A stretch of DNA of 64,000 bases, taken from NCBI GenBank assembly GCA_000017645.1, contig CP000781.1:3769501-3833500 (forward strand), written 5' to 3'. Position 1 is the stretch's first letter. Every line of letters starts with the position of its first letter. A model generated the notes under the pieces. The model had not been told where the DNA came from. It did not search any database and saw only the letters and a program-made list of their open reading frames with translations. The translations under genes and the position numbers were made by a program. Shown piece by piece: positions 17,284 through 26,700 of the stretch. The stretch comes from Xanthobacter autotrophicus Py2. Its GTDB lineage: Bacteria > Pseudomonadota > Alphaproteobacteria > Rhizobiales > Xanthobacteraceae.

Positions 17284-17951
17284 GCACGCACCTCCGGCGC
17301 ACCGAGGCGATAGCCCATGCCGCGCACAGTCTCGATCACCTGCGCTCCCAGCTTCTTGCGCAGGCGCCCGACATAGACCTCGATGGTGTTGCTCTCCACC
17401 TCGGCATCGAAGGAATAGAGCCGCTCCTCGAGCTGTGGCTTCGACATGAGCTGGTGGGGACGTTGGACGAAGGCCTCGAACAGCGACCATTCGCGACCGG
17501 TCAGCACCACCGGCCGCCCCGCCCGCCACACCGAGCGGGCGGCCAGATCCACCTCGATATCGCCGAACGACACCAGCGGATTGGGATTGCCGGCATAACG
17601 CCGCCCCACCGCCCGGATCCGCGCGCTGAGCTCGAACAGATCGAACGGCTTGACCAGGTAGTCGTCGGCGCCGGCATCGAGCGCCGCGATGCGGTCGGAG
17701 ATCTGGTCCCGGGCCGTCAGCACGATGACGGGCGTGACGTCACCCGCAACTCTCAGGCGCTTCAGGAAATCCAGCCCTCGCCCGTCCGGCAGCATCAGGT
17801 CGAGCAGGACCAGCTCGAAGGCGGCGGCATGGATCGCCTCGGTGGCGTCGTCCAGACGGGTCACCCAGTCGGGCGTATGCCCGTCGGCGACGATCTGGTC
17901 GCGCACGGCCATCCCGAGGACAGGGTCGTCTTCGACCAGTAGAATCCGCAT
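17280..17951 (-). CDS. OmpR-type response regulator
   Basis: A 223-residue two-domain regulator. The receiver has the VEDDPVLG acidic pair, phospho-acceptor Asp in LVLLDLMLPDG, Thr in VLTARDQ and Lys in LVKPFDL. The winged-helix DNA-binding domain fills about residues 125-218 (VLTGREWSLFEAFVQRP, NTIEVYVGRLRKKLG, ETVRGMGYRLG). The ATG at 17951 is chosen because MRILLVEDD is the normal family start; upstream residues look non-coding. First gene of the apparent regulator-kinase-flavin module. Confidence 0.92.
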   Translation of the reverse strand: MRILLVEDDPVLGMAVRDQIVADGHTPDWVTRLDDATEAIHAAAFELVLLDLMLPDGRGLDFLKRLRVAGDVTPVIVLTARDQISDRIAALDAGADDYLVKPFDLFELSARIRAVGRRYAGNPNPLVSFGDIEVDLAARSVWRAGRPVVLTGREWSLFEAFVQRPHQLMSKPQLEERLYSFDAEVESNTIEVYVGRLRKKLGAQVIETVRGMGYRLGAPEVRA

Positions 17952-18088
17952 GTGTCGCCCCGGCGTGTTCCCTGCCAGTTTAGCGCGGCGGCCACGCCGG
18001 TGGGGCGCCATAATTCCGGCGGGCGTTCAGGTGGGTGTCAGTTCGGCGTGTTTTCTGGTGGCGGGCCGCGCATGTCGGAGGAGCTTTG

Positions 18089-18373
18089 GTGAGACGCACA
18101 GTTGCAGCGACACTGGTCTTCGCCGTGTGTCTCGGCGCGGGGCCGGCGGTGGCCGATCGGGCCTGCACCGTGCCGCTGGCTGACTGGCAGCCGCGCGACG
18201 CCCTCCAGAAGAAGCTGGAGGGGGAGGGGTGGACCGTGCTCTCGATCCGGTCCGACGACGGCTGCTACAAGGTCAGGGCGACCAATACGCGCGGCGAGCG
18301 CCTGAAAGCGAAATACGATCCCGCCAGCCTGCAGCGGATTCCACGGACGCCGGACGATTCAGACGACGACTGA
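18089..18373 (+). CDS. Small PepSY-like periplasmic protein
   Basis: A 94-residue exported protein. A strong GGAGGAG ribosome site precedes the GTG start at 18089, and a signal peptide (RRTVAATLVFAVCLGAGPAVA) follows. The mature part (DWQPRDALQKKLEGEGWTV, then SDDGCYKVRATNTRGER) matches the short PepSY-like family with its paired cysteines, often found next to two-component systems as a sensor or inhibitor domain. It is divergent from the regulator-kinase-flavin module and is probably controlled with it. Confidence 0.82.
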   Translation: MRRTVAATLVFAVCLGAGPAVADRACTVPLADWQPRDALQKKLEGEGWTVLSIRSDDGCYKVRATNTRGERLKAKYDPASLQRIPRTPDDSDDD

Positions 18374-18465
18374 TAGGAGGACGTGAGGGATTGCCGTGTC
18401 GGGCGGCGGATCTTCGCACCAGCCCCATAGGGTCCGGCAAGGGGAGGGGAGTGGTTTACATAGGG

Positions 18466-18475
18466 TACCCCCCTA
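18466..18475. promoter_or_regulatory. Candidate RcnR/CsoR-type G-tract operator
   Basis: TACCCCCCTA (six-C tract flanked by TA) lies 16 bases before the rcnR-like start codon, within a run reading AGGGTACCCCCCTATAT. RcnR/CsoR-family repressors bind G/C tracts flanked by T/A-rich halves, so this is a good candidate for the autoregulatory site. Confidence 0.6.
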
Positions 18476-18490
18476 TATTATAAATCGCTC

Positions 18491-18769
18491 ATGGCGCACA
18501 CGATCAAGCACAAGACCAAGCTTCTCGCCCGCATCCGCCGGATCAAGGGGCAGGCCGAAGCCGTGGAGCGCGCTCTGGAGGCGGAACTCGGCTGCACCGA
18601 CGTGCTGATGCTGGTCGCCTCCATGCGCGGCGCCATCAACGGACTGACGGCGGAGCTGATGGAGGACCACATCCGCCATCACGTCGTGAACCCGGATGCC
18701 GAGCCGGACCCCGAGCGTGCCAAGGGCGCGGCCGACCTGATCGAGGTCGTCCGCACCTACCTCAAGTGA
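18491..18769 (+). CDS. RcnR-type Ni/Co-responsive repressor (CsoR/RcnR family)
   Basis: A 92-residue all-helical DNA-binding protein that represses an exporter gene until metal binds. The RcnR metal site is complete at its exact positions: His3, Cys35, His60 and His64, which distinguishes RcnR (Ni/Co) from copper-sensing CsoR (Cys-His-Cys) and formaldehyde-sensing FrmR. The conserved core RRIKGQAEAVERALE is present. No ribosome site precedes the ATG, so translation may be weak or leaderless. It lies 12 bases upstream of the RcnA-like exporter gene. Metal identity is inferred from the site. Confidence 0.9.
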   Translation: MAHTIKHKTKLLARIRRIKGQAEAVERALEAELGCTDVLMLVASMRGAINGLTAELMEDHIRHHVVNPDAEPDPERAKGAADLIEVVRTYLK

Positions 18770-18781
18770 TCTGAGAGCAAG

Positions 18782-19954
18782 ATGACTGGCTTTACAGACC
18801 TGCTCCAGCAGGGGGCCGCACACGCCTGGCTGTTCATCCCCTCGGCCATCCTGCTCGGTGCCCTGCACGGGCTCGAGCCAGGCCATTCCAAGACGATGAT
18901 GGCCGCCTTCATCATTGCCATCCGGGGCACGCTGACCCAGGCCGTGCTGCTGGGCCTCGCCGCGACGGCCTCGCACACGGCGGTGGTCTGGCTGATTGCC
19001 CTCGGCGGGCTGTATTTCGGGCAGCAATGGGGTGGCGAGGCCAGCGAACCCTATTTCCAGCTCGCTTCAGCCGTGGCGATCATCGCCATCGCCGCCTGGA
19101 TGGCCCGGCGGACATGGCGCGAGCAGGGCGCCGTGCATCACCACCACCATGAGGACGAGACCCGTCTCGTCCCGACCGTGGAGGGGGAACTGGCGCTCGA
19201 CATCTTCGAGGAAGGCGTGTCGCCGCGCTGGCGCATCTCCAGCCCCGCCGGGCGCAGGCTTCCTGACGCCGAGCGCGTCTGTCTCGAAATCCTGAGGCCC
19301 GACGGTGGCCGCCAGGTCTTCCCGTTCGTGAACCGGGGTGAGTTCATCGAGAGCGTGCACGACATTCCTGAGCCCCATGCCTTTTCAGTGGTGCTGCGAC
19401 TGCCCCTCGCCGACGGCGGGGAGGAGGTTCATACCCTCGCCTTCGAGGAGCATGACCACGCCCACATGAATCTCGGCGACGAGGACGATGCCCACGCCCG
19501 CGCCCACGCCGCCGATATCCGCAACCGCTTTGCCGGCCGCTCGGTGACGACCTGGCAGATCATCCTCTTCGGGCTGACCGGCGGGCTGATCCCGTGCCCG
19601 GCGGCGATCACGGTGCTGCTCATCTGCATGCAGCTGAAGGCGTTCAGCCTCGGCTTCGTGCTGGTGCTGTGCTTCAGCATCGGCCTGGCGCTCACGCTGG
19701 TGGCGGCCGGCGTGCTCGCCGCGCTCAGCGTCCGGCACGTCTCGCAACGCTGGTCGGGCTTCAGCGCGTTCGCCCGGCGCGCGCCCTATGCCTCGGCCGC
19801 GCTGATCCTGATGGTTGGCCTTTATACCGGCTGGCTGGGCTGGCATGGTCTTTCACGGGAGCACGCACCGTCGGCCGGCATCAGCGCGGCCACGGTGCGG
19901 GGCGCTCTCTCGCCGTTGCCAACTTCAGATGGCGAAGCCGGCCTGCTGGGATAA
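18782..19954 (+). CDS. RcnA-like nickel/cobalt exporter
   Basis: Inner-membrane efflux protein of the NicO/RcnA family, controlled by the repressor gene directly upstream. The signature HGLEPGHSKTMMAA lies near residue 29, and the matching second motif GLTGGLIPCPAAI near residue 266. Six to seven hydrophobic segments are visible. At 390 residues it is about 115 longer than E. coli RcnA (274); the surplus is a large cytoplasmic/periplasmic loop (about residues 120-245) bounded by a HHHHHEDE cluster and HDHAHMN with several more His/Asp residues, likely for metal capture. Confidence 0.9.
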   Translation: MTGFTDLLQQGAAHAWLFIPSAILLGALHGLEPGHSKTMMAAFIIAIRGTLTQAVLLGLAATASHTAVVWLIALGGLYFGQQWGGEASEPYFQLASAVAIIAIAAWMARRTWREQGAVHHHHHEDETRLVPTVEGELALDIFEEGVSPRWRISSPAGRRLPDAERVCLEILRPDGGRQVFPFVNRGEFIESVHDIPEPHAFSVVLRLPLADGGEEVHTLAFEEHDHAHMNLGDEDDAHARAHAADIRNRFAGRSVTTWQIILFGLTGGLIPCPAAITVLLICMQLKAFSLGFVLVLCFSIGLALTLVAAGVLAALSVRHVSQRWSGFSAFARRAPYASAALILMVGLYTGWLGWHGLSREHAPSAGISAATVRGALSPLPTSDGEAGLLG

Positions 19955-20017
19955 AAGGGCTTGTCCGCGAAGCCGCCGGCGCGCTTGCGGGCCGGCTACG
20001 CAGGAGTGCGTCACCCC

Positions 20018-20728
20018 GTGTCCCCCGAAGGCCATATCCTGATCGTCGACGACGACGCGGAGATCCGGCGCCTCGCCGGCAAGTTCCTGCGCGAGCATGG
20101 GCACAAGGTCACCACGGCCCAGGACGCACGCGAGATGCGCGAGGCGATGAAGGCGGGGCCGGTGGATCTCATCATCCTCGACATCATGCTGCCGGGCGCG
20201 AGCGGGCTCGACCTGTGCCGGGACATCCGCCGCACCTCCAGCGTGCCCATCATCATGCTCACCGCGCGCGGCAGTGACGTGGACCGCATCGTGGGGCTGG
20301 AGCTGGGTGCGGATGACTATCTGTCGAAGCCGTTCAATCCGCGCGAGCTGCTGGCGCGCATCCATGCGGTGCTGCGGCGCATGCGGCCTTCCGGTGGCGC
20401 CGCGACCGGCGGCTCCCTGCTCAACTTCGCCGGCTGGACGCTCGACACCCGCCGGCGCGAGCTCACCAATCCGGCGGCCGTCGTGGTGGACCTCTCCACC
20501 GGCGAATACGACCTGCTCCTGACCTTCCTCGAACACCCCCAAAGGGTACTGACCCGCGACCAGCTGATGGACGCCGCCAAGAACCGCACCGCCACGGGCT
20601 TCGACCGCGCCATCGACATCCAGGTCAGCCGGCTGCGCAAGAAGCTTGAATCCCACGGCGGGCCGGAGATGGTGAAGACCGTGCGCGGCGCCGGTTATTT
20701 CTTCGTCCCGGAGGTGGAACGCTCGTGA
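20018..20728 (+). CDS. OmpR-type response regulator
   Basis: A 236-residue regulator with receiver domain (LIVDDDAEIRR, phospho-acceptor Asp in LIILDIMLPG, MLTARGS, SKPFNPREL) and a C-terminal winged helix (STGEYDLLLTFLEHP, DIQVSRLRKKLE, VRGAGYFFV). The GTG at 20018 has an AGGAG 11 bases upstream; a TTG at 19961 is an alternative that would add 19 residues. It overlaps the following kinase gene by four bases. Position just ahead of the RND genes points to metal- or envelope-responsive control of that efflux system. Confidence 0.85.
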   Translation: MSPEGHILIVDDDAEIRRLAGKFLREHGHKVTTAQDAREMREAMKAGPVDLIILDIMLPGASGLDLCRDIRRTSSVPIIMLTARGSDVDRIVGLELGADDYLSKPFNPRELLARIHAVLRRMRPSGGAATGGSLLNFAGWTLDTRRRELTNPAAVVVDLSTGEYDLLLTFLEHPQRVLTRDQLMDAAKNRTATGFDRAIDIQVSRLRKKLESHGGPEMVKTVRGAGYFFVPEVERS

Positions 20729-22059
20729 TCCGCGCCCTCATCCGCGCATCGGACAGCCTCGCCGTGCGCACCGCCGTGGTGGCGGTGCTGGGCATCGTTG
20801 TCGTGCATCTGCTGAGCCTGTGGACCTACGAGCACGCCATGGAGCGCGAGCGCCACGCCGCCCACGCGATCCGCCTCGCCGACCAGATCGTCTCGCTGCG
20901 CCGGTCGCTCACGGCGGCGGCGTCGGAAAGCCGCGAGGATGTGGCCCATGACCTGTCCGGCGGCGCCATCGACGCCCACTGGAGCCGGGAAGCCATGGCC
21001 GCGCCCGGTTCCCATGTCGTGGAGGGATGGCAGCGCCTCGCCGACGACGTGCGCACGTTGGCGCCCGACCTCGGGCCGCAGGATGTGCTGGTCGGCGCGG
21101 GCACCGACCCGCACCTCAGCCTGGTCGCGGTGCGTCTTCCGGACGGCAGCTGGCTGAACGCGCGCCTGTTCGCCTCTGTCCCGCAGGCGGCCGGGGCGCA
21201 CGGATCGGTGCTGTCCACGACCCTCATGGCGTCGGGCGTGCTGCTGCTGTCCCTCGCCATCGCCGCCTGGCTGACGCGGCCGCTCCGGGCCATGGCGCGG
21301 ACCGTCGCGACCTTGCCCCCGGATGCGCCGCTGGTGCGGTTGCCGGAGACCGGCCCCAAGGAGGTGCGGGAGCTGGCCCACGCCTTCAATGGCATGCAGG
21401 CCCGCATCGCCGAGCTGATGGAGCGGCGCACCCAGGCCCTTGCCGCGGTTTCCCACGATCTGCGCACGCCCATGACGCGCCTGCGTTTCCGCATGGAGGA
21501 CGTGGCCGATCCGGTCCTGCGCGCGGCCATGGCGGCGGATGTGGCGGAGATGGAGCAGATGGTGGACGCCACCCTGTCCTACCTGCGGGGCGAGGCCAGC
21601 AAGGAGCCGGTGCGCCCGCTCGACCTCGTGGCGCTGGTGGAGACGCTGGTGGACAATGCCCGCGACCGGGGACTTGCCGCCGATCTTGCCGCGCCGCCGC
21701 GCCTGGTTGTGGCGGGCCGCCTCGTCAGCCTGAAGCGGATGGTGTCGAACCTTCTGGAGAATGCACTCCTTTATGGCGGCGCCGCGCATGTCGTGCTTCT
21801 GGAAGAGGGCGGCGAGGCGGTGCTGACGGTGCGGGACGAGGGCCCCGGCATTCCCGATGACCAGCTTGCCGCCGTGCTGGAGCCCTTCGTGCGGCTCGAA
21901 GCCTCGCGCAGCCGCTCCACCGGCGGGGTGGGGCTGGGCCTTCCCATCGCCCGCGCGGTGGCTGAGGCGCATGGCGGCTCGCTGACCCTCGAAAACGGCG
22001 CTGGCGGCGGGTTGGTCGTCACGGTGCGCCTGCCCAAGGTCCAGCCTGAAACAAACTGA
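20725..22059 (+). CDS. Sensor histidine kinase
   Basis: A 444-residue kinase, started by a GTG that overlaps the upstream regulator's stop (GTGA). Two membrane helices (about residues 14-34 and 166-186) surround a sensor loop, then HAMP, H-box AVSHDLRTPMTRLR, N-box NLLENALLYG, G1 DEGPGIP and G2 GVGLGLPIARA. The family is the EnvZ/RstB-like group. About 80 bases separate it from the RND adaptor gene on the same strand. Confidence 0.88.
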   Translation: MIRALIRASDSLAVRTAVVAVLGIVVVHLLSLWTYEHAMERERHAAHAIRLADQIVSLRRSLTAAASESREDVAHDLSGGAIDAHWSREAMAAPGSHVVEGWQRLADDVRTLAPDLGPQDVLVGAGTDPHLSLVAVRLPDGSWLNARLFASVPQAAGAHGSVLSTTLMASGVLLLSLAIAAWLTRPLRAMARTVATLPPDAPLVRLPETGPKEVRELAHAFNGMQARIAELMERRTQALAAVSHDLRTPMTRLRFRMEDVADPVLRAAMAADVAEMEQMVDATLSYLRGEASKEPVRPLDLVALVETLVDNARDRGLAADLAAPPRLVVAGRLVSLKRMVSNLLENALLYGGAAHVVLLEEGGEAVLTVRDEGPGIPDDQLAAVLEPFVRLEASRSRSTGGVGLGLPIARAVAEAHGGSLTLENGAGGGLVVTVRLPKVQPETN

Positions 22060-22140
22060 TACAGAAGCGATACGCGGCGTGACAGCCCGCGCGCTATCTG
22101 GCTCCCGTACCACCGGATCAAGGATCGGACGGGTTAAAGG

Positions 22141-23775
22141 ATGGCGCGTCATTTCGTGCGGAGAGCATGCCTTGGGCTGTGCGCCCTTCTCGCCGGCCTG
22201 ATGCTGGCGACGGGCGCGAGCGCCCACGAGGGCCATGACCATGGCGCGCCCGCCACACCACCGGTGACGACGCTCGCCCCCCGCGCCGAGGCCGCCTCCG
22301 CCGATTTCGAGCTGGTCGCGGTGCTGCGCGACGGCATGCTCGCCATCCACCTCGACCGCTTCGCCGACAACGCGCCGGTGGACGGCGCCACCATCGAAAT
22401 GGACACGCCTGAAGGCGTGCAGGCCGCAAGGCCGATGGCGCCCGGCACCTATGCGGTCGCCGCTGCCTTCGCCGCGAAGCCGGGCGCGCACGATCTCGCC
22501 TTTACGGTCACGGCCGGCGGCACGGTGGACGTGCTCGCAACAACGCTCACGGTGCCTGCGGCCCAGGCGCTGGCTGACTCCCGTGCCACCCCGACGGTGC
22601 TGGCGCTGCTGGGCGGGTCGCAGCTGGGCTTGCTCGCGGGCGTGGTCATCGGCTTTCTCGCGGCCGTGCTCTTGATGTCCTTGCGGCGGCGCACGGCGGC
22701 GCTCGTTATCGCCGCCGGCCTGGGGCTTGCCGCATCCCTGCCGCCGGAGGCGCAGGCCGCGGATGCGCCGAAGCCTGCAACCCGCGATGCCGCCCAGCGC
22801 CTGCCTGACGGCTCGGTGATCGTGCCGAAGCCGGGCCAGCGCATCCTCGGTGTGCGCACCATCGTAACGGCATCCGCGAGCCATGCCCGCGCGGTGGAGC
22901 TGCCGGGGCGGGTGGTGCCGGACGCCAATGCCAGCGGGCTGGTGCAGACGGCGGTGGGTGGGCGGCTGGCGCCGCCGCAGGGCGGCTTCAAGCCGCTCGG
23001 TACCAAGGTGGCGGCGGGCGACATCCTCGCCTACGTGCACCCGCCCATCGGCGCCTCGGATCTCAAGGATCTGGAGCAGCAGGGCTTTGAGCTGGACCAG
23101 CAGATCGCCATCGTGAAGCGCCGCTACGAACGCCTGTCCGCCATCCAGAACGCCGTCACCCGCCGCGAGGTGGAGGAGACGGAGATTGAGCTGAAGGGCC
23201 TTCAGACCCGCCGCGCCACGCTGGAGCGGGTACAGCGCGAGCCGGAGGCGTTGCGCGCGCCCGTCGCCGGAGTCATCGCCACGTCGGACGCGGTGGCGGG
23301 GCAGATGGCGGACCCGAACACGGTGGTGTTCCGCATCATCGATCCGGACCGGTTGTGGGTGGAAGCGCTGGGCTTCTCGCCGGAAGTCGGCAGGTCCGGC
23401 GCTTCGGGTCGGTTGCCCGATGGCCGCTCGGTCACGCTCGCCTTCCTCGGAGCCGGGATGTCCGAGCGCAGCCAGGCCGTTGCGCTGCAGTTTTCTGTCA
23501 CCGCAGGTGTCGAGGGACTGCGCCCCGGCCAGTTTCTCACGGTCCTCGCGGAGGCCGGCGCCCCGCGCACGGGCATCGCCATCCCCCGCACGGCGGTGGT
23601 GCGCGGGGCGAACGGCCAGGCCATCGTCTACGAACATGTCAGCGCTGAACGCTTCGTTGCGCGCGAGGTGAAGACGGAGCCGCTCGATGCCGGCCGCGTG
23701 CTGGTGACGGCCGGCCTGCCGCCCGATCGCCGCGTGGTCACCGAGGGCGCCGAACTCATCGACCAGATCCGCTGA
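22141..23775 (+). CDS. Heavy-metal RND efflux adaptor (CzcB/CusB-like) with extra N-terminal domain
   Basis: Periplasmic adaptor that would link the RND pump to an outer-membrane channel. At 544 residues it is longer than the usual 360-430. A signal peptide (1-28) is followed by a His-rich HEGHDHG stretch and a beta-rich domain to about residue 150, then a membrane helix (LAGVVIGFLAAVLLMSL), a second export-like segment, and from about residue 225 the adaptor proper: a barrel-sandwich half (ELPGRVVPDANASGLVQT), a helical hairpin (RRYERLSAIQNAVTRREVEE) and a second half (RAPVAGVIATSDAVAGQ). It is one gene upstream of the pump. Confidence 0.85.
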   Translation: MARHFVRRACLGLCALLAGLMLATGASAHEGHDHGAPATPPVTTLAPRAEAASADFELVAVLRDGMLAIHLDRFADNAPVDGATIEMDTPEGVQAARPMAPGTYAVAAAFAAKPGAHDLAFTVTAGGTVDVLATTLTVPAAQALADSRATPTVLALLGGSQLGLLAGVVIGFLAAVLLMSLRRRTAALVIAAGLGLAASLPPEAQAADAPKPATRDAAQRLPDGSVIVPKPGQRILGVRTIVTASASHARAVELPGRVVPDANASGLVQTAVGGRLAPPQGGFKPLGTKVAAGDILAYVHPPIGASDLKDLEQQGFELDQQIAIVKRRYERLSAIQNAVTRREVEETEIELKGLQTRRATLERVQREPEALRAPVAGVIATSDAVAGQMADPNTVVFRIIDPDRLWVEALGFSPEVGRSGASGRLPDGRSVTLAFLGAGMSERSQAVALQFSVTAGVEGLRPGQFLTVLAEAGAPRTGIAIPRTAVVRGANGQAIVYEHVSAERFVAREVKTEPLDAGRVLVTAGLPPDRRVVTEGAELIDQIR

Positions 23776-23784
23776 GGCCGGCCG

Positions 23785-26700
23785 ATGTTCACCTTCCTCG
23801 TCACCCAGTCCCTCAACAACCGCCTGCTGGTGCTGGCGCTGTCCCTCGCGCTGGTGCTCACCGGCACCTATGCGGTCACCCGCCTGCCGGTGGATGTGCT
23901 GCCGGACCTCAACCGGCCCACCGTAACCATAATGAGCGAGGCGGAGGGCCTTGCCCCGGCCGAGGTGGAACAGCTCGTCACCTTCCCGCTGGAGACGGCG
24001 ATGAATGGCCTGCCGGGCCTCATCCGCCTGCGCTCGGTCTCGGGGGTGGGGCTCTCCGTTCTCTATGTGGAATTCGATTTCGGCACCGACATCTTCCGCG
24101 ACCGCCAGCAGGTCGCCGAGCGCCTCGCATTGGTGCGGGACCGGCTGCCGGCGAACGTTTCCCCGCAGATGGGGCCCATCAGCTCCATCATGGGGCAGAT
24201 CCTGATGTTCGCGGTGACGAGCGACACCGCGTCCCCCATGGCGGTGCGCGAGGCGGCGGACTTCATCATCCGCCCGCGACTGCTCGCCATTCCCGGTATC
24301 GCGCAGGTCATTCCCATGGGCGGGGAGGTGCGGCAGTTCCGCGTGTCGCCGGACCCGGCCGCCATGCGCGCCCTCGGCATCTCCGTCGATGTGCTGGAAC
24401 AGGCGGTGGCGCAGTTCGGCACCAATTCCGGCGGTGGCTTTGCCGACCATGGCGGGCGCGAGTTCCTGATCCGCAACATCGGCCGCACCCTCAGCCTCGA
24501 TGATCTCAAGGGCCTGGTGCTGCCCCGCCCCGGCGGAGGCACCGTCTTCCTGCACCAGGTGGCGCAGGTGGATTATGCGGCCCGCCTGAAGCGTGGCGAT
24601 GCCGGCTACATGGGTCGGCCGGCGGTGATCGTCTCGGTGGAGAAGCAGCCGGAGGTGGACACGATCGCCCTCACCCGCGCGGTGGAGGACGCGGTCAACG
24701 ATCTCAACCGCACCCTGCCCGACGGCATCCGCATCTCGCCGTCGGTGTTCCGGCAGGCGGACTTCATCTCCGCCTCCATCGGCAACGTGGAAAAGGTGCT
24801 GCTGGAGGCCATGGCGGTGGTGGCCGTGGTGCTGTTCGCGTTCCTGCTGAACTGGCGCACCACCTTCATCTCGCTCACCGCCATTCCGGTTTCGATCCTC
24901 GCCACGGCCATCGTGTTCCACGCGTTCGGCCTCTCCATCAACACCATGACGCTCGGCGGCCTCGCCATCGCCATCGGCGAACTGGTGGACGACGCGGTGG
25001 TGGACGTGGAGAACATTTTCCGCCGCCTGCGCGAGAATGCCGCCGCAGCGGCGCCGCAGCCCGTTTTCGACGTGGTGGTGGCGGCGAGCCGGGAGGTGCG
25101 CTCCGGCATCGTCTATGCCACTGCCATCATCGTGCTGGTGTTCGTGCCCTTGTTCGCGCTGCCGGGCATCGAGGGGCGGCTGTTCGCGCCGCTGGGGCAG
25201 GCCTATATCGTCTCGATCCTTGCGAGCCTTGCCACCTCCCTCACGCTCACGCCGGTGCTTGCCTTCTACCTGCTGCCGGCGCTCAGCCGGCATCGGGAAC
25301 GCGAGAGCGTGCTGGTGCGCGTCCTGAAGCGCGGATATGCCGGCCTGCTTGCCGCCGCATTTCGCCATCCGCGGCTGGTGACGGGCGCCGCCGCGCTCCT
25401 CTTCGTCTCGGCGGTGGCGGCGGCCGTAGGCTTGCCGCGCGCCTTCCTGCCGCCCTTCAATGAGGGCTCGCTCACCATCTCCATGTCGTTCCGGCCCGGC
25501 CTTTCTCTGGCCGAGAGCCATCGCATGGGCCTTGTGGCCGAACAGCTCATCCTGGAGGTGCCGGAGGTGAAGGCAGTGGGCCGCCGGACCGGCCGGGCCG
25601 AGCTGGACGAGCATGCCGAAGGCGTCCATGCCTCCGAGATCGAGGTGGATCTGCGCCCCTCAGCGCGCAGCCGGGCGGAGGTCACCGCCGACATCCGCGA
25701 CCGCCTCTCGGTGCTGCCGGCCGCCTTCAATGTCGGCCAGCCCATCTCCCACCGGCTCGACCACATGCTCTCCGGCGTGCGGGCCGAGATTGCCCTCAAG
25801 CTGTTCGGCGATGACCTCGACACCCTGCGCACCACGGCGGAAGACCTGCGGGCGCGCCTCGTCGGCATTCCCGGCCTCACGGACCTGCAGGTGGAACGGC
25901 AGGTACGCGTGCCGGAAGTGACGGTGCGCGTGGACTATGGCCGCGCCGCCCTTTACGGCCTCCAGCCCGCGCAGGTCACCGACGCGCTGGAGCGGCTGTC
26001 CAACGGCCGCGTGGTCTCCCGCCTCGTGGACGGCGCGCGGCGTTTCGACGTGGTGGTCCGCCTGCCCGATACGGCCCGCACCACGCAGGGGCTCTCCGAC
26101 CTTCTCATCGAGACGCCCTCCGGCTGGGTGCCCCTGTCCGAGGTGGCCGAGGTGAAGGAGACGGACGGACCGAACCAGATTCTGCGCGAGGGCGGGCGCC
26201 GGCGCATCGTCGTTCTCGCCAACACCTCCGGCGGGCGCGACGTGGCGGCGGTGGTGGCCGACATGCGCGGGGTGATCGCGGCGGCGGCCCTGCCGGCCGG
26301 TGTCTCCGCGGGCCTTGAAGGCACCTTCGCCGCGCAGGAAGAGTCCATGCGCACCATCGGCGGCCTGTCCGCCGTGTCGGCGCTGCTCGTCTTCACGCTC
26401 CTCTACAGCCGCTACCGCTCGGCGCTGTTCGCCGCCATCATCATGGGTAGCGTGCCCTTGGCGCTCATCGGCGCGGTGGGCGCGCTGTGGATCGCCGGGC
26501 AACCCCTGTCGGTGGCGAGCATGATCGGCTTCGTGACGCTCACCGGCATCGCCGCGCGCAACGGCATCCTGAAGATCAGCCACATCATCAATCTCGCCAT
26601 CGCCGAGGGCATGGCGTTCGGCCCCGCGCTGGTGATGCGCGGCAGCCTGGAGCGATTGACGCCGGTGCTGATGACTGCCGCGTCCGCCGGCATCGCTTTG

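Noticed and set aside
20695..25629. Minus-strand frame of over 1600 residues opposite the kinase and RND genes
   Set aside because: His/Arg/Gly-rich composition is typical of the reverse complement of GC-rich genes, and it lies entirely opposite clear genes.
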